Positions 51,561 to 64,000 of a DNA stretch of 64,000 nucleotides are shown in pieces. This DNA is from Cocos nucifera (lineage: Eukaryota > Streptophyta > Magnoliopsida > Arecales > Arecaceae). The translations under genes were made by a program, and so were the position numbers. The stretch covers positions 463,712 through 527,711 of the forward strand of contig QRFJ01000057.1 of assembly GCA_006176705.1 (NCBI GenBank), read 5' to 3'. The notes under the pieces are model-generated. The model was not told where the DNA came from. It saw nothing but the letters and a program-made list of their open reading frames with translations, and did not search any database. How positions within the stretch are numbered: position 1 is the first letter of the stretch; every line of letters starts with the position of its first letter.

Positions 51561-52161
51561 TTTGTTAGATGTATATCCTATGAGCCAATCAGGCTGATAC
51601 AAGAATTTATTCTAGGATACAATTTTATACTTAATTTTTTTATATTAATAAAATTAGACTTTTTAATTTCATTCGTATTATGTATGTATCCATGATCATC
51701 CAGGGGATTAAGAAGATGATTGCACGTATTTTCAAGAGTTGAGAATTTGAGATATATATCATTGGTGATTAATTCTCAAATGCTTTTAATCAATGAATTA
51801 TTAAGAGAACGATGATTGATCTGATGAGATTGATGCATAGATCGCTTCCAGACGAGTCTTAAGTCTACAATATAGGGATGCTAGAGTATAGATGGTTGTT
51901 AATGAATAAAGATATCGAGACCAATACGAAAAGTCATTTGGATATCTACTTATTTGATGCTGCAATAGTATAATTAGTCCCTTGACCTGCTATGATTCAG
52001 TTATTCACCATGGAATTACTAATGTACATACACTTGATTCCAAGTTATATGGATCCTTATGATATATATTGGCTACAGTAAATTTATTATAGGAATAGAA
52101 TATTTAAAAAAATTATCATTTTTATATAAAAAATCAAGTGGAATAAATTTAATATATAATA

Positions 52162-52259
52162 GATGATAAAATTTGATCAATAATTACATAACCTCTATCT
52201 AATTAGGATAGATGATAAAATTTGATCAATAATTACATAACCTCTATCTAATTAGGATA
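52162..52259. repeat. Perfect 49-bp tandem duplication
   Basis: The unit starting gatgataaaatttgatcaa at 52162 is repeated exactly from 52211. Absence of any mismatch in unconstrained AT-rich DNA implies a recent event. It lies about 230 bases upstream of the small ORF at 52487. Confidence 0.9.
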
Positions 52260-52486
52260 AGAACGGTATCACGTGTTAACTGCATCTAAATTTATTATGG
52301 ATTTGATTTTATTTCCAAAACCCAGAATTTTCTATTCATCGCTTCTAATTCTCTCTCTCTTTTTTTTTTTTATAGGAAATTCTCCATTTTTCACGAACAG
52401 AAGGCTCGTACGAAAACACCACCAGCAAGAAGTATTCTCGGATCGCTACGCTACCGGCGAGAGCGGAGGAGAAGAGAGGCGTTTCG

Positions 52487-52642
52487 ATGGAGGAGAAGAA
52501 GGCGGCCAAGCGGAGGCACGGGTCGACCACCTTCTTCGTGATGGTGGATTACCTCTTCCTCCTCCTCTTCTTCTGTTTCCTCTGCTACTTTCTCCTCAAG
52601 ATCTTGCCCTCATCCGCCCTCTTCTCCTCCACCACCACTTAA
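52487..52642 (+). CDS. Small single-pass membrane protein, 51 residues (hypothetical)
   Basis: ATG to TAA, 51 residues, no intron needed. The protein has a basic N-terminus (KKAAKRRHGS), one hydrophobic segment of about 20 residues (VDYLFLLLFFCFLCYFLLKI, about 21-40) and a short Ser/Thr tail. Lys/Arg-rich then hydrophobic order predicts a type II or tail-anchored topology with a cytosolic N-terminus. Nearly every codon ends in G or C although the surrounding DNA is AT-rich, as in the other real exons of this window; the overlapping 131-codon frame lacks such a bias. A pyrimidine-rich run at 52355-52372 precedes it. I do not recognise the family with certainty and no function is assigned. The alternative is a chance frame in a GC-rich island. 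Confidence 0.55.
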   Translation: MEEKKAAKRRHGSTTFFVMVDYLFLLLFFCFLCYFLLKILPSSALFSSTTT

Positions 52643-55200
52643 CCAAAAGAATCCCATCTTTATCCTAAGCGATCCTACCTTTATCTCTTTCTAAGTTCTG
52701 GAATTTATAGCATTCGTGTCGTTTTTGGATCCATTCGTTCTCGGAAATGCGGCGCACCAATGTGGTCGTGGGGAAAATCCTGTTATTGAGGGAATCTATA
52801 GACGATTTTTGCATGCATCTTTGTTTTGAACGTTATTTAATAAACAGATCATGATGTAGCTGGCATTGCATCCCTTGTGTTGGATAAAAAATTTTGTCAA
52901 ATTTTTTCCTTCTTTTTTTTGTTTCTTATTGTTGTTATACAATTTTTTTCCAAATTTCTGTTGGCTGCCGACAATATATCTTATGAGACTGCAGCAAAAA
53001 GTGTTCTTTAGGATTTGTCTTTCGCACACAAATATGGTTTCATAGTGTGATGGAGTTTGACTCATCGGATTTGTTCTAATTCTGAATCATGCTAAAATTG
53101 TTGATAACTTGGTACGTATCTTATTGTTTCCACACCTTTTTGCCTTCTGGACTTGCCCAGGATGTGTTCTACATATTGCCAGATAGATACTGAAAGCATT
53201 GTTACAACCTAGGCCGGCAAGATTACTGATCGAAAAAATCGTATTCTTCAACTGTGAGTGTTATTTATGTACTGAAATATTGTTCTTATGAATTTTCTGA
53301 TGTGGTGTAGATGTTTCTGTTGCATTATGTTGGCAATGTTTAGAAACCAATTTAGGATTGCTGCCTGCTGTCATACTGCATTGTTTATTTACTTATCCTT
53401 GAATTTGATGCACGAACGCTATAGATACCCAGCGTTTGCTGGATGAATCTATAATGTTTTTCTTTTCCTGCTCAAAATTTCGTTAAACTAGATTTCTTAT
53501 GCAAGGAACAGAATAGTATCAGACAGGAATAGGAGAAGGGAAACAGGGTCCTTGTCAGTTTTTGGTAGGTGGCTTTGCTTTGCCAAAAGGCTAGTAAGTA
53601 TCACAAGCACTATTGGTGGCAAGTAATTCTAGCAGTGGAAGAAATGGTGGTGGTGTAGGACAAGGAGGAGGGTCATCAGCATACTGGGGTTTCTTGATGA
53701 CAATGTGGTGTCACTGTTAAATCTTAATCATGGTTGATTTTGTCTGCATGGGTCCTGTGTAGTCCCATTCGTACCTGATTCAAAGACACTAGTAATAATT
53801 ATTTGATGCAAGCAAAAATTGAAATAATGGTTCTAACTGAACTTCCTTATTCTGGGTGTTCCAAACAGAATCCAGAAGACTAATGAGGATATTAGCTAGA
53901 AACATTAGCTAATAAATTCTGTGCATTCCAAACAATATCAAGGACCTGGGATTGGAATGAAAGTTGAATCACAGACTCCAAGAGTTCTAATAAATTTGCT
54001 ATTAGAACTGATAATAACTGGTGTATTTTCTGGATGATCACTGGAATTGTCACAATGCACCATGTGCTCTGCAGAAAAATAAGCTGCTGCTAGCATGACT
54101 GTTCTCCCATTTATCACTGCTTCTGATAACCTTATTTTAATATTTGCCAAAGGAATTTTGGTGATGGAAGGCAGAACATTGACAAAAAGTAGAAAGTTGT
54201 AAAACTAGGAGTAGGTCAAAGCAGATAGCTTTAATAGTTGAAAGATATGGAGATCTGAGTTATTTTACAATAACATCATAGGTTGGATATGAATCATCAG
54301 TAGATTAAGAAGTTAGGCATCAAGATCGAGACAATTACTCTGAATACACTTTTCTTTGTTTTAAGTGGATCTCAGTTACCATGGTGTCAATTTTTTTTTT
54401 TTTTTTTGGTAGAGCCATGATGACAAAATTTCATGTCCATGGCTAAGCGACTGGCATGCATACTGCAGTGCTCACCATTTTCACAACTTTTAGCAATGAT
54501 ATGGTGATGTGAAATGCATGTTTGGCCAGATGTAAATGTAAGATTCTGCAGCTATCATCAGTGGAAGATTCAAACAGTATCATTGAACTTGATGTGCAGC
54601 ATCAGTTTATTGGCTTCAGGATTGTGGAACAAAGAACAGGAAGCATGAAGACGATTAGGTTTCAAGAGGGAGAATGCTATTTGGTTTTGTAACGTGAGGA
54701 AATGCAGGCATTAGCTTCTAATTAGGGGAAGAATGAGTTACATGTGATGTTTAGCAAGTGATATGGGGGATTTCCATCCTCCTTATCAGTGCAATAATTA
54801 CAGAATCATATAGTTGAGCTTAAAGTTGCAATGACTTGAGAAGATCATGTACTTGGAGGAGCTATCAATATGTTATGACTCAAAATCTGTAGGATTCACG
54901 AGTGCAACTTTTACCCTAGAATTTTCATAATATATTGCAAATTTTACGCATCTTTCTTTACTCCCAATCATCACTGGCAGCTGAAAATGATGTAGAAAGC
55001 TTGGCACAACATTTGTGAATTGAGCAACCATGTGGCACCCAACACTAGGATCAAGAGAGTGTCTTTTATCTTGCAGAGCTAGCTGAAGCTCAAGATCCAG
55101 CAATTATTTGTTGGGTGTAAGATGGCTGGGGGCTGGCTTGCTGATGAATTTGGTCACATTGTCAAGGATGAGCTCTACTGCTGAGTTACGAGTTCAGATA
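52643..55200. other. Intergenic DNA, no gene seen
   Basis: The first few hundred bases may be the 3' UTR of the small ORF. Two minus-strand frames of 70-76 codons (53938-54150 and 54873-55103) have ordinary amino-acid composition but no recognisable domain, splice partners or codon bias. I treat them as chance. Confidence 0.5.
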
Positions 55201-55209
55201 TTATTACTT

Positions 55210-55490
55210 GTGAAGTAGAGGTAGCACCGATTGAGGAGAAATTGAGAGGGATGATTTGGATGCTTTGAAAATATATAATGTAGACCGAGAGATATACCAG
55301 TATAAATAAGTGATTCAATACATGTAGAAGAAAAAAGTTTTAGAGATAGATTGAAGATCAGATGGAATGAAATGGTAAGGACTTGCTAACACTACATCTT
55401 TTGGAAGGTGCAGCCCTAAACATACCAAAATGGAGGAAAAAGGATTTATGCAGCTGACCCAAATATAGCTTAACTGAGTTGAGCTGACAT
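55210..55490 (+). mobile_element. Decayed LINE 3'-end fragment
   Basis: The order of words is that of the 3' end of many plant LINE-type reverse-transcriptase elements: a degenerate gatagattgaagatcagatgg segment, then atggtaaggacttgct, then aaaaaggatttatgcagctg followed by acccaaata. It is heavily mutated and lacks the upstream reverse transcriptase. Recognition is by remembered sequence pattern, not by search. Confidence 0.5.
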
Positions 55491-57690
55491 GAAGCTTTCC
55501 TTCTTCTTCTTTTTTTTTGTTTTACCTTTTTAACCCTTTTAGTTTTAAGAAGCTTTCCTGATGTCTAGTGCAAAATGATCAGTCCAGCTTACAAGACACT
55601 TTTAATAAGACAAATAATGTAGCTTCCTTTTTTGACCGCTAAATATTGATTAAGGTTGATTAATATTAAAACTTCTATCTACTATCATCTACTACTATTA
55701 TATAGGAACTTGCAGGCAATTAAATAACAGATATCATATAATGCATATCGATTATGGATAAACAAGCAAAGCAATTACTAGTACCTCAACAACTATTCAC
55801 ACAATACCCTACAAATAATTCCATTGGAATTCATTTTATCTAATCTACACAATTCACTATGTGTAAAACCAGGTCCATGGAATTGGTACCAGAATCCATA
55901 TTGCCCGATCGGCAATATGAGTTGGTATAGATCTATAGAAGACTGGATTGGAGTGAACTGACATAGAAGCAAAGAAAGAAATTGAGGAAAAAAAGAGAAA
56001 GAGGGGAGGAAGGGAGGAGGGTGGTCGGAGCAGACACTGGCGGTGGTGGTAACTAGAATGCCGCAGGCACGCTTGGAGGGCCTCCAAGACCTTCGCTTCC
56101 TCCACCAAATTGTGGCTGAAAGAGAGAGAGATAGAGAAAGGGGAGAGGGAAAAAAAAAAGGAGGGGAAGCCGGTGGAGGGGTCGCTAGAGGACCTCCAAC
56201 TGATCGCCATGGCCACTGAACAGTATAATCATGGCCCGCAGCTCTGCAGACATGAAACAGAAATGATCGTCCTTGTTTCACAGAATTTTTTTAAAAAAAC
56301 TTTGGACATAATAAAGCCAACAAACCCATTCTGGCTTCACTGTTTATTATTATTTTTTTTTTTAAATGATAAATAAGGATGATCGCTCCTATTCCATGGC
56401 TGCGGCTCCACCCACATCTTTTTCGCCGTCTGGTGGCCATGACGGCCACTCAGCATCCTCCAACAGTTGCGTCTCCCTCTTTCTGGTATCTTCATTCTTT
56501 CTTTTTCTATCTCTCTCGATAGAATGTCCTATTGGACAACACGAATCCGCAGAGGCTTTCGTGATCTTTCGACAGCCTTAACGGGCCACTGCCGCTAACC
56601 TTCTGATAGCATCGTCCTCTCTTTTTCTTTCCTCCTCTCTCTTTATTTCTCTTTTTTCTTCTTCTTCTTCATCCATTGTTTCAATTCGAAAGATCAAACC
56701 ATCTTGATTTATAGCCGATACGGTTCAGAATGTTCTAAACCACCCGCTTCGGGATGGTTCAGCAAACGCTACTATAAATAAATGTTTTCTAATGTCTCGA
56801 CATGAAAATTGAATACATTATAAAGAAAACTGGAAAAGCAAAGCAAAAGGAAGAGTAAAATTTATCATTTCTTCTTTAATGCTAGATATAAGTTCCAAGG
56901 TGAAATTAAAAAAACAAAAAGAAAAAGACCATGCCGACAAGCATGTCCTTATGGTTGAGCTTCTTTTAAACCATATTGGTAAATGTATAAGTAAACCAAA
57001 ATATAACAAATTAATGGCCTGATTAAACACCTACATTTGAATTCAAATCAACAGTTATAACAAGAGAAAACAATGAGCAGATATGTGGTATGGCTATACC
57101 ATACCGAATGAGATAGTATGGATTATATCGCACTATGAGAGGCATATACCAATGCTTGGTACACCAAATTGACCTTTATACCGAATGTACTGATATAGTA
57201 ATAAAATTATACCAGTATGAAGTCTATTGAAACAACGAATCTTGTGTAGATAGGATGGTTCTGCAGGAAAAAACCCAAAATTGATCAATTTACCTGGGAA
57301 AAAGAAAAAAAAATTGCAGCGCAAGGGATCTCCCGGTGGACGTGGCCCCTCAACCGCTTTGATTATTTCAGGGTGATTAATTGTGGATGTACTAAATACT
57401 CCAGAAAAGATAAGAGATGAGCAGTACAAGATTTCAATTCTGTTTGACAACCAGAAAACATTTAAGACTTAGAGAAATTTTCAACTTCCTGAATAAAAGT
57501 ATACTAAAAAATAAATTTTCAGAAAATTCTATGACCGATGATCCCAATCTTTCCACCTGCGAAGTAGCATATGCATGTCACAAAGACAAACTAAAGAGTA
57601 TAGATTGGCATAATTGAAAGAATCATATTTACATTTGAGGTTCCAAAAAACATAAAAAAAAAGGTAAAGTGATCATCATTAACATGAAAT
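55491..57690. other. Intergenic DNA with dispersed repeats, no gene seen
   Basis: A GA-rich microsatellite-like stretch at about 55975-56170 contains agagagag and poly-A runs. Words of the form ggtatggctataccatacc (about 57087) and gtaccagaatcc (about 55886) resemble a dispersed plant repeat rich in ggtacc/tatacc. Low-complexity Ser/Phe/Leu frames here are not genes. Confidence 0.5.
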
Positions 57691-57698
57691 TTTGCCAT

Positions 57699-57718
57699 TT
57701 TATTCCATTTGATTTATT
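57699..57718 (-). terminator. Candidate poly(A) signals of the FAB1-like gene
   Basis: Two AATAAA hexamers on the minus strand (plus-strand tttatt at 57699-57704 and 57713-57718), about 350 bases beyond the stop codon at 58066. Plant poly(A) signals are loose, so this is only suggestive. Confidence 0.35.
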
Positions 57719-58065
57719 TCCACAGAAAGCACCCACTTTACAATCAGGGTAAAACAATTCAATAGTGACAAAAAATGAACATATAAATAATCACAATTAT
57801 CATAGACCCACTTGCCCCAAAATTTTGCTTAAAATTTGCAAAACTGGGAAACCTAATGTCATGGACATATATGTACAGTCGTTGTAAAGACAGAAGAACA
57901 AGAGCAGAATATATTTTCCTCCAGTGCCAGAGAATAATCAGGGACACTCATATATCAACCTTCAAACAAAAAGAATTTGCACTTTCGGACTACTCCGGCA
58001 GCTTTGTACTGTCTAACTTTGATGAATTGTCACCAGTATCAACACAATCTACAAGAGACTGAACA

Positions 58066-61000
58066 TCACACTGAATTCCACCCATCTGGAACTGTCAGGA
58101 AGTATTGAGACATGAACTTTCTGAACCTTTTCTTATATTCCTTTGGGGAAATAACAGTTGGTAATGCATTTCTAGGAACAACTAGAGAAGCCTTCACCCA
58201 GGTCTCAAGTTGTTTATCCCAAGTGTACTGCCTTAGATAATCAATGATACCAAATACCAGCTCCTTTCGTTGTTTGTCCACTCCCACAAGTAAAGAGTAA
58301 TCCATGACATTAATTGACTGCAAGAATCATCTTAAAGAATAAAATTCCTATCCAAAAAATCTATGTTATTATAATAATGCAGGAAAAGAATTGGCAGGCT
58401 GCATGCTTACTGTAAGAAAAGATGTGTCATTCCAGATAGCCCGTTGCAGAAGATGTTTGGTTTTTCTACCAACATACATTGGAGATGCTTGCATATCCTC
58501 AATAAAGTTTTGATCCAAAAAAACCTTTTCGGGGTCATTCACATCCGAAACATACCGGGAAAAAATAGAACCCTTAAGATCATATTTGCGAGTAATGTTT
58601 CGTCCAAAAAGAAGATTTTCCATCACCATCAGATCAGTTTTCACTTCTTTGCCGTTTTTATATTGTTTAACCTGCAGCACAAAAGATCTAGCCAAATTAG
58701 TATTACTGCAAGCCCAATGCTTTCAAAAGCCATCAAGAACATACATGGTAGGATCACAACCTGATATATGCCCAAGACTTTTGCAAGACATGTTTGGCTT
58801 CCAGCACTTAAAGAATGAAAGATATGCTCAAAATAATCTGGGGCAAACTTTAGAAAGGAGTCGAGCTCGGTCTTCTTGATTTCTTTTATGATGAATCTGT
58901 CATCCAATGACTTTGCAAAGAAAGCTTTACTCTTTCCTCCTTGAGCATTCCAATTTTTGCAACGGCTTAAGGAAGATATGTAAGCCAGTTCCGATGGGCA
59001 ACACATCCTTCGCAGAGCATAGAATTGTTTTGCATGTATACAAACAACTGAATATTTACTTTTTCCAGCTATTTTTCCCGCACCCACAGGGATCTCAGGA
59101 TGCAGGTTTTCTGAAGCCAACTGGTGATCCACAGGGAAAGAACCTTCAGAACCTGAGCTGGGCACCTCATCAGAGGAAATTGATGTACTCTGTGAAAAAT
59201 GTGACCCCTCTGAATCTGAAGATCCAGTAGATGACCAAAAGGATGAAGCCCCAAAACCATCAGAAGTTGAGTTACATGAGTTATCAATTACTTTAGCTTC
59301 TGTTTTGCCATCTAGTTTGTCCTTTTCATCCATCTTTGCCAATAAACCAAACTGATCCTCAGACAGAGCCAGTGCATAGGCAATTATGCTTGATATTTCA
59401 TTTTCACGAACAGACAAAACCTTGCCATCTACATGAACAGGGAAATGCAATGAATCCTCTGTTTCCCAAGTGACCGGTTGACATATTGGGGACAGGTGTG
59501 TTGGAGTATAAGTATGGACAAACTTGAACTTCTGTGAGTAACCACCACATAGATCCTTCTTGTATGCACTCCTTATTTCAAAGGATGGAGCCCAGATCCA
59601 ACCTTCAGGGTTATCAACTTGGATATGTTCTAAAATGGTGGCAGATTCTCCTGGATAAACTTTGTCCCTTGAAAACCACAACAGGAGGTCAGATGGTCCC
59701 TTATATGGTTCTTGGTCAAGAACAGATGGTGTTTGCCCCCCAGATATTGATCTAGAAAAAGTTTCTCCACTCCAACTTTCCACCTCTGCAACCTCAGCAG
59801 CAGTAGAAATACTAAATTTACTACTCGTATTTTCAGAAAGTACATCTGACCCACCTTCCAGCATGGATTCCAAAATGCTGTGATTCTTAGATCTATGGCT
59901 ATCAGAAGAGGCTTCAACACTGCTAAAGGGCATGGCATACTTTGCTTGCACAAATTGATCTTCATGGACTTCATTAGAAGAAGCATCACTATCTCTTGCA
60001 TAAACGAGGAGGAAATCCAGACGACAGTCCCAGACATAAAGTTTAAGAAGCAATTCTTGATATAACCAACTCAAACAAAGAATTTCATGCAGAGTCTTCC
60101 CAATCTCTCCACTGCAATCAATAGCCTTTAGTAATGGAGCCTGCTTGATTAACAACACAAGGGGGACAATATGATTATGATGAGGCTATAATTCTAGTTT
60201 AAAAGGTCTAAGAAAATTAAATCCAAATGCAGAACATACAGACTGACCTCGAACTCAGCTTTTTCTTGCATCAACATCTCGTCAAGTTCACAAATATCTT
60301 TTACCTTACATTGAAGGTTTAGAAATTTCTTCGAAACCATGGCAGAATATTTGGGCTTCAACTTATGCAGTAAACTTGCAACCTCCAAGAAAAATGTGTT
60401 TCCTTTTTCAAGCACCTAGAAACGAGCAACCATCATTGGCCCAGATAAAAAAGTTACATAGAAAACAAGTAGGTCAATGCTCTCTGGTCACTTACATCTT
60501 TTGCCTCTCTCATGAGGGACTCTGGTTCATTTGGATTATGGAACGCCAGTACTGGTGGTGGCTTACTTGCAGCATAGATTTCAACAGATGAATATCTGAA
60601 CATTGCAACTCTGGAGCCTAATCTGTAAAATACCAAAATGACATAAAGCAATTTAAGAATCAAAATTACTGATATAGCTAAGTACAGAGGTACAGGAAAA
60701 AATAATAATAATATCAAATAAAAGAAACTTGCATATACCCAAAAAATCGAAGGCAGTCTCTATGCAGTGAGTGTCCACATCTTGAAGATAATCGACTAGC
60801 TGCCGAGTGGCTTGTAAAGCTCAGCTCTAAGAATTTTCCAAAAGAAAGAGCATGAGCTGCATTAGACATCACAACCCTCTTGGTGGATCTTGGGATCCCA
60901 CTTTCATTCTCGCATTTCAGACACCTAGTCCACATCCAAATTTTTCCTTCGGATTCCCCAGACAAAGATGATTCTGGAGGAAGCCTTCTGGATAAGACAG

Positions 61001-62107
61001 TTAGATTCCCATTCTGGTGAGTGTAGCAGTATACATGAGCCTCTGGGGGTTCACCGCATGAACAGCAACTGTAATTCTGCAGTAGATACATTAGCTTCAA
61101 TCAGTACCATCATCAGTTACAGGAAAAGGTAACCATCATCGAACAAACTAAGATAAAATGGAAACCTGGTTGAGTATAATTTCTTCAAGAAATCGTCCAA
61201 GAGACACATCGAAATTCCCATAGTATTTTATACGAGAAAGACGGCTTTGCTTGCAAACAACATCCTTTGAAATACACTGGCTAGACAACAATACCAATAT
61301 GCTTTCAGAATCTGAAATGCTCTCAATGTCATCCTTGTTTTGCATTTCAAATTTGTTGCTAAAATTAGTATCATGTTTCTTAATTGGCCCATTGCAATTT
61401 GGTTCAGCCTTTTCATCATGAGAGATTCCATCATGTGCTTTCTCTAGAACGATGCTACTGGTTTCTTCTATGTCATGATCAAGTGTTTCTGTTGGTGGAG
61501 AAACAGGTAAGACACCCATACTTGGAATATCAAGCTCTTCTTCTTTGAAGCCCAAGTACATTGAAACATGCTCTGAAATTGGAGGTTGATATCTGTCTCC
61601 AACAAATTTTCTAAGAGAAGTTGAGAAAGTTGACATTAATTGACTGGAAAGAAGAGATGATGTTGATGAATCTGACAAGGTTCCGCCGTTGTTGCATCCA
61701 TTACAACAAAGATCCCCATGTGAAAGATGATTTTCTTTACAATCAATATTGGGACTAAATAAAGATGATTCTGAAGAACCTTTAAAACCAGGATGTGAAA
61801 AAGAAGATATTTCTTTATGAGCTGTTTTTGCTTGGGATGTATCGGAAATGAGAGTACCTAAAACAGAATCAGAACCATCAAACATACAAGTATCTGAACT
61901 ACCTGCAGCATTACAACTACTCAAGGGCACTGAAATATCTGTGAAAGAACAATTTGCTTCTTTAACAGCACACATATCAGAGGAAAAAGCTCTTTGATCT
62001 GCAAAGAATGAAGTTTCAAGGATCAAACGATATGCGGCAAACACTGTGTACCGCACCACTCGTTTTATTTTCTTCAGTTCATCACAATTAGCTCCTTTCA
62101 GCAAGAT
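58066..62107 (-). CDS. 1-phosphatidylinositol-3-phosphate 5-kinase, FAB1/PIKfyve-like (5' part missing)
   Basis: Makes PtdIns(3,5)P2 from PtdIns3P on endosomal and vacuolar membranes. Seven minus-strand exons are visible: 62107-61166, 61076-60739, 60622-60496, 60415-60248, 60140-58761, 58671-58411 and 58317-58066. All join GT-AG in frame and give 1155 C-terminal residues. Residues 1-40 (ILLKGANCDELKKIKRVV...) are the end of the chaperonin-like (CCT) domain. Residues 315-430 or so are the Cys-rich CCR region (CCSCGEPPEAHVYCYTH, RCLKC, CGHSLHRDCLRFFG). A Ser-rich linker follows, then the lipid kinase. The kinase shows the RFIIKEI lysine (about K944), MENLLFGRNI, DLKGS (about D1016), VMDYSLLVG, GIIDYLRQYTWDK and the activation loop KASLVVPRNALPTVISPKEYK. 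All expected kinase motifs are present. The N-terminus, including whether a FYVE finger exists (FAB1A/B) or not (FAB1C/D), lies beyond the window. Confidence 0.93.
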
Positions 62108-64000
62108 CTGCAACATGAAACAATTGATAACATAGTTAAAGAAAATGCCAGCCAACATTGACATTCAAAGTAGGCTATTTCATGCAGATATCATGTGCAA
62201 ATACTACTAATCCATACATACCATGTGGTAATGTGTACTATGCTGGCTGAACAGAAGCACAATATAGGTAGTCTATACTGCTAACCCATGCAAACCCTCA
62301 TGTTTAAAATTGACATAGGCACATGATTGGCAGAACAACATGGCACAATCCAAGTTGCCAGAATTGGGAGTTGGTGTGCAGGCGGATGTTGGTACCAGTA
62401 TGGGGAAGCAGATAGTTTGGAAGCACATTTAGTAAAGAAGCACCTAGGAAGGAGGTGCAGGTTTGAGTTTCCAAGACCAAAGTGACTGAGTTACCTAGAT
62501 TGAAGATTCCTGATATCAAGGGCGCAATACAACACTATAAACATACTATACTAGCATACATGGAACAAGATACTTTGGTCCATGCTTTAGTGTAACTTGG
62601 AAAACAAATTGCCTAAATCAAACCATTCATGGGAGCTCAGCCTTTAGTCAACCAACTCGTGTGATTAAACTGTTTCCTATTGATAAACTATTTCCTACTG
62701 AATCAACTTATGATCTGGCTGATGCAAGCACAAACTGATTCAAATCACCCAATTCACAAGCTTCCAGATTATTAACATAAATACATGATTCATCAAAATG
62801 ACAATCTAAAATGTTAGGAAAATTTTAAATAATAAATTTTTAAAATGAGATATCATATCTAAGGAGTTCAATGTAATCAAATTTAAAACGACAAATTATA
62901 TCCAAGGAGAATTATATTTAAAACAAGAGATTATATCCAAGCAGTTCAATGTCATTAAATTACAGGTTAGAACAAGTTACCAATCAAGTTACCAATCCGA
63001 CCAGATTATGACCTTTACAGTAATAAAATTCCTTTTGAAATCTTAAGTGTCAAACATCATGCATGAATAGTAGCAAATAGACTGACATCTCTCGTACAGC
63101 ATGTGGCATATCCCCTTGTTTCGAAAATCTAAGGTGGAGGGTTGACATTACACAGCAACTAGCAATAAATGGAAGCACAAATTATGAAATGAACCCTATT
63201 ATGGTGATATTTAATGCCAGGCTTTCTCATGCAAAAGGTGCAGTGCACCTGAATTGTCTTCACAACTCAACTCAGCTCTGGAGAGAAATAAGCAAGAGCA
63301 TGCCAGTTGTTCCTCTTAAGCTAAGCACCACAATTCAGTTGTAGAAAGAAATAGGCAGGGTTTAGTTATCCTCCATATGCAATATGCCACAGCTTGATTG
63401 TTGCGAAAATTGTCCAAGGTTGGTGTCTAGCTCCGGCGACATATCAGAACCCTCATCACCAAATATATGACTATCATGAATGTTTGATAATATGAAGTAT
63501 CACTGAGAGGGAAGATGGGAAAACCCATCAAACAATAACTTGCTCAATTCTAATATTGATGCAGAGGTTTTTATTTGACTCCTCAACAGAGCCCTAATGG
63601 AGTTACAATAGGCTCCTTGGCTCACCACTGACTGATGGCTGAAATACTGACAATGCCATTTTTGGCTGCACATCATCTACGATGCCTGCATGTGCAATCC
63701 CACAATTTTAGGGCAATTTGACCACAGCAACCTTTCCAGGTAGTACAACATTTAATCTTGTTTTTTGAGAGCTACACTTAGTTTAAGTCAAAAAGCCACC
63801 TGAAACTAGACCATATTACCTTCTCCTGTCTTTTCTTTCTTTAAGAAAAATATCAACAGACCACCTTGCATGCTCTCAATTATTTTTCCTGAGAAAATTG
63901 GTTGTCAGTTCTTTCAGATTTGCTTAACATGCACTTCCTAGATACCTTGGTAACTTCTCCAAAATGAATACTTTTCCTCTTAATTTCTCTCTCTAGAGTG
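62108..64000 (-). other. FAB1-like intron, continuing off the window
   Basis: The exon starting at 62107 has a clear acceptor (ttgcag) and enters mid-domain, so the gene continues to the right. I find no further CCT-domain exon in 62108-64000. The sequence is AT-rich with short frames only, consistent with a long intron whose upstream exon lies past 64000. Confidence 0.65.

Larger units (their letters stand above)
48440..52150. other. AT-rich intergenic DNA, no gene seen
   Basis: A/T content is very high at 48440-48950. From 49000 to 50480 it is ordinary AT-rich non-coding DNA. Open frames such as those at 51044-51602 on the minus strand encode only Phe/Leu/Ser-rich low-complexity strings that arise from purine-rich repeats. 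Confidence 0.65.

Noticed and set aside
51044..51602. Hydrophobic minus-strand frames of 70-152 codons
   Set aside because: They come from purine-rich diverged repeats; the Phe/Leu/Ser/Ile composition is that of low-complexity DNA.
52273..52668. 131-codon plus-strand frame overlapping the small membrane ORF
   Set aside because: Its first half is AT-rich upstream DNA, and its second half reads the GC-rich smORF in a shifted frame, giving unlikely Gly/Glu and Pro/Leu strings. The 51-residue frame has the better codon pattern.
55793..56281. 162-codon minus-strand frame
   Set aside because: The centre is a GA/CT-rich repeat giving Ser/Phe/Leu runs. Flanking words match dispersed plant repeats, with no domain or splice evidence.
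1..64000. CRISPR arrays, operons, tRNA or rRNA genes
   Set aside because: The window is plant nuclear DNA. The tandem arrays lack regular spacer structure, and I saw no tRNA- or rRNA-like segment by eye, though a dedicated scan was not possible.

Overview
This is a plant nuclear genome window. The evidence is spliced genes with GT-AG introns up to about 3.2 kb, plant-type SHMT, FAB1/PIKfyve-like and BYPASS1/ROH1-like genes, Ty3/gypsy gag remnants, and TIR-like and LINE-like debris. Very GC-rich coding exons (BYPASS-like gene, SHMT exon 1) inside AT-rich, TE-filled DNA suggest a monocot. A palm is my best guess, but the genus cannot be fixed from the sequence alone.

Layout. (1) 1-9415 is block A, copy 1: an AT-rich tract, repeats, and a BYPASS-like gene broken by many small indels. 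(2) 9416-14353 is block B, copy 1: a noisy copy of a gag-only LTR element. (3) 14354-21382 is block A, copy 2: noisy and cut off before the gene. (4) 21383-23420 is single-copy intergenic DNA. (5) 23421-28793 is block B, copy 2, clean: an LTR element with gag remnants and no recognisable pol, lying between inverted repeats of about 100 bp, with AT-rich tracts outside them. (6) 28795-38290 is block A, copy 3, clean, with an intact two-exon BYPASS-like gene. (7) 38290-64000 has no further copies. It holds a four-exon serine hydroxymethyltransferase gene (minus), a small membrane-protein ORF (plus), a decayed LINE tail, and the 3' two-thirds or so of a FAB1-type phosphoinositide kinase gene (minus) that continues past the right edge.

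The most important observation concerns the structure or assembly of the left half. Block A copies 1 and 3 keep a constant offset of 28,906 bases over more than 7 kb, microsatellites and poly-T runs included. The stretch 9.4-21.4 kb differs from its clean counterparts mainly by single-base indels. This looks like uncorrected long-read sequence or false duplication more than evolutionary decay. Gene copy number taken from this window (one intact and one broken BYPASS-like gene) should be treated with suspicion.

The genes are independent housekeeping or developmental plant genes and do not form a pathway: one-carbon metabolism (SHMT with a long N-terminal extension, possibly nuclear), endomembrane phosphoinositide signalling (FAB1-like) and the BYPASS/ROH1 family. 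I found no sign of a new multi-gene system. The best novel candidates are the gag-only nested element and the 51-residue membrane smORF.
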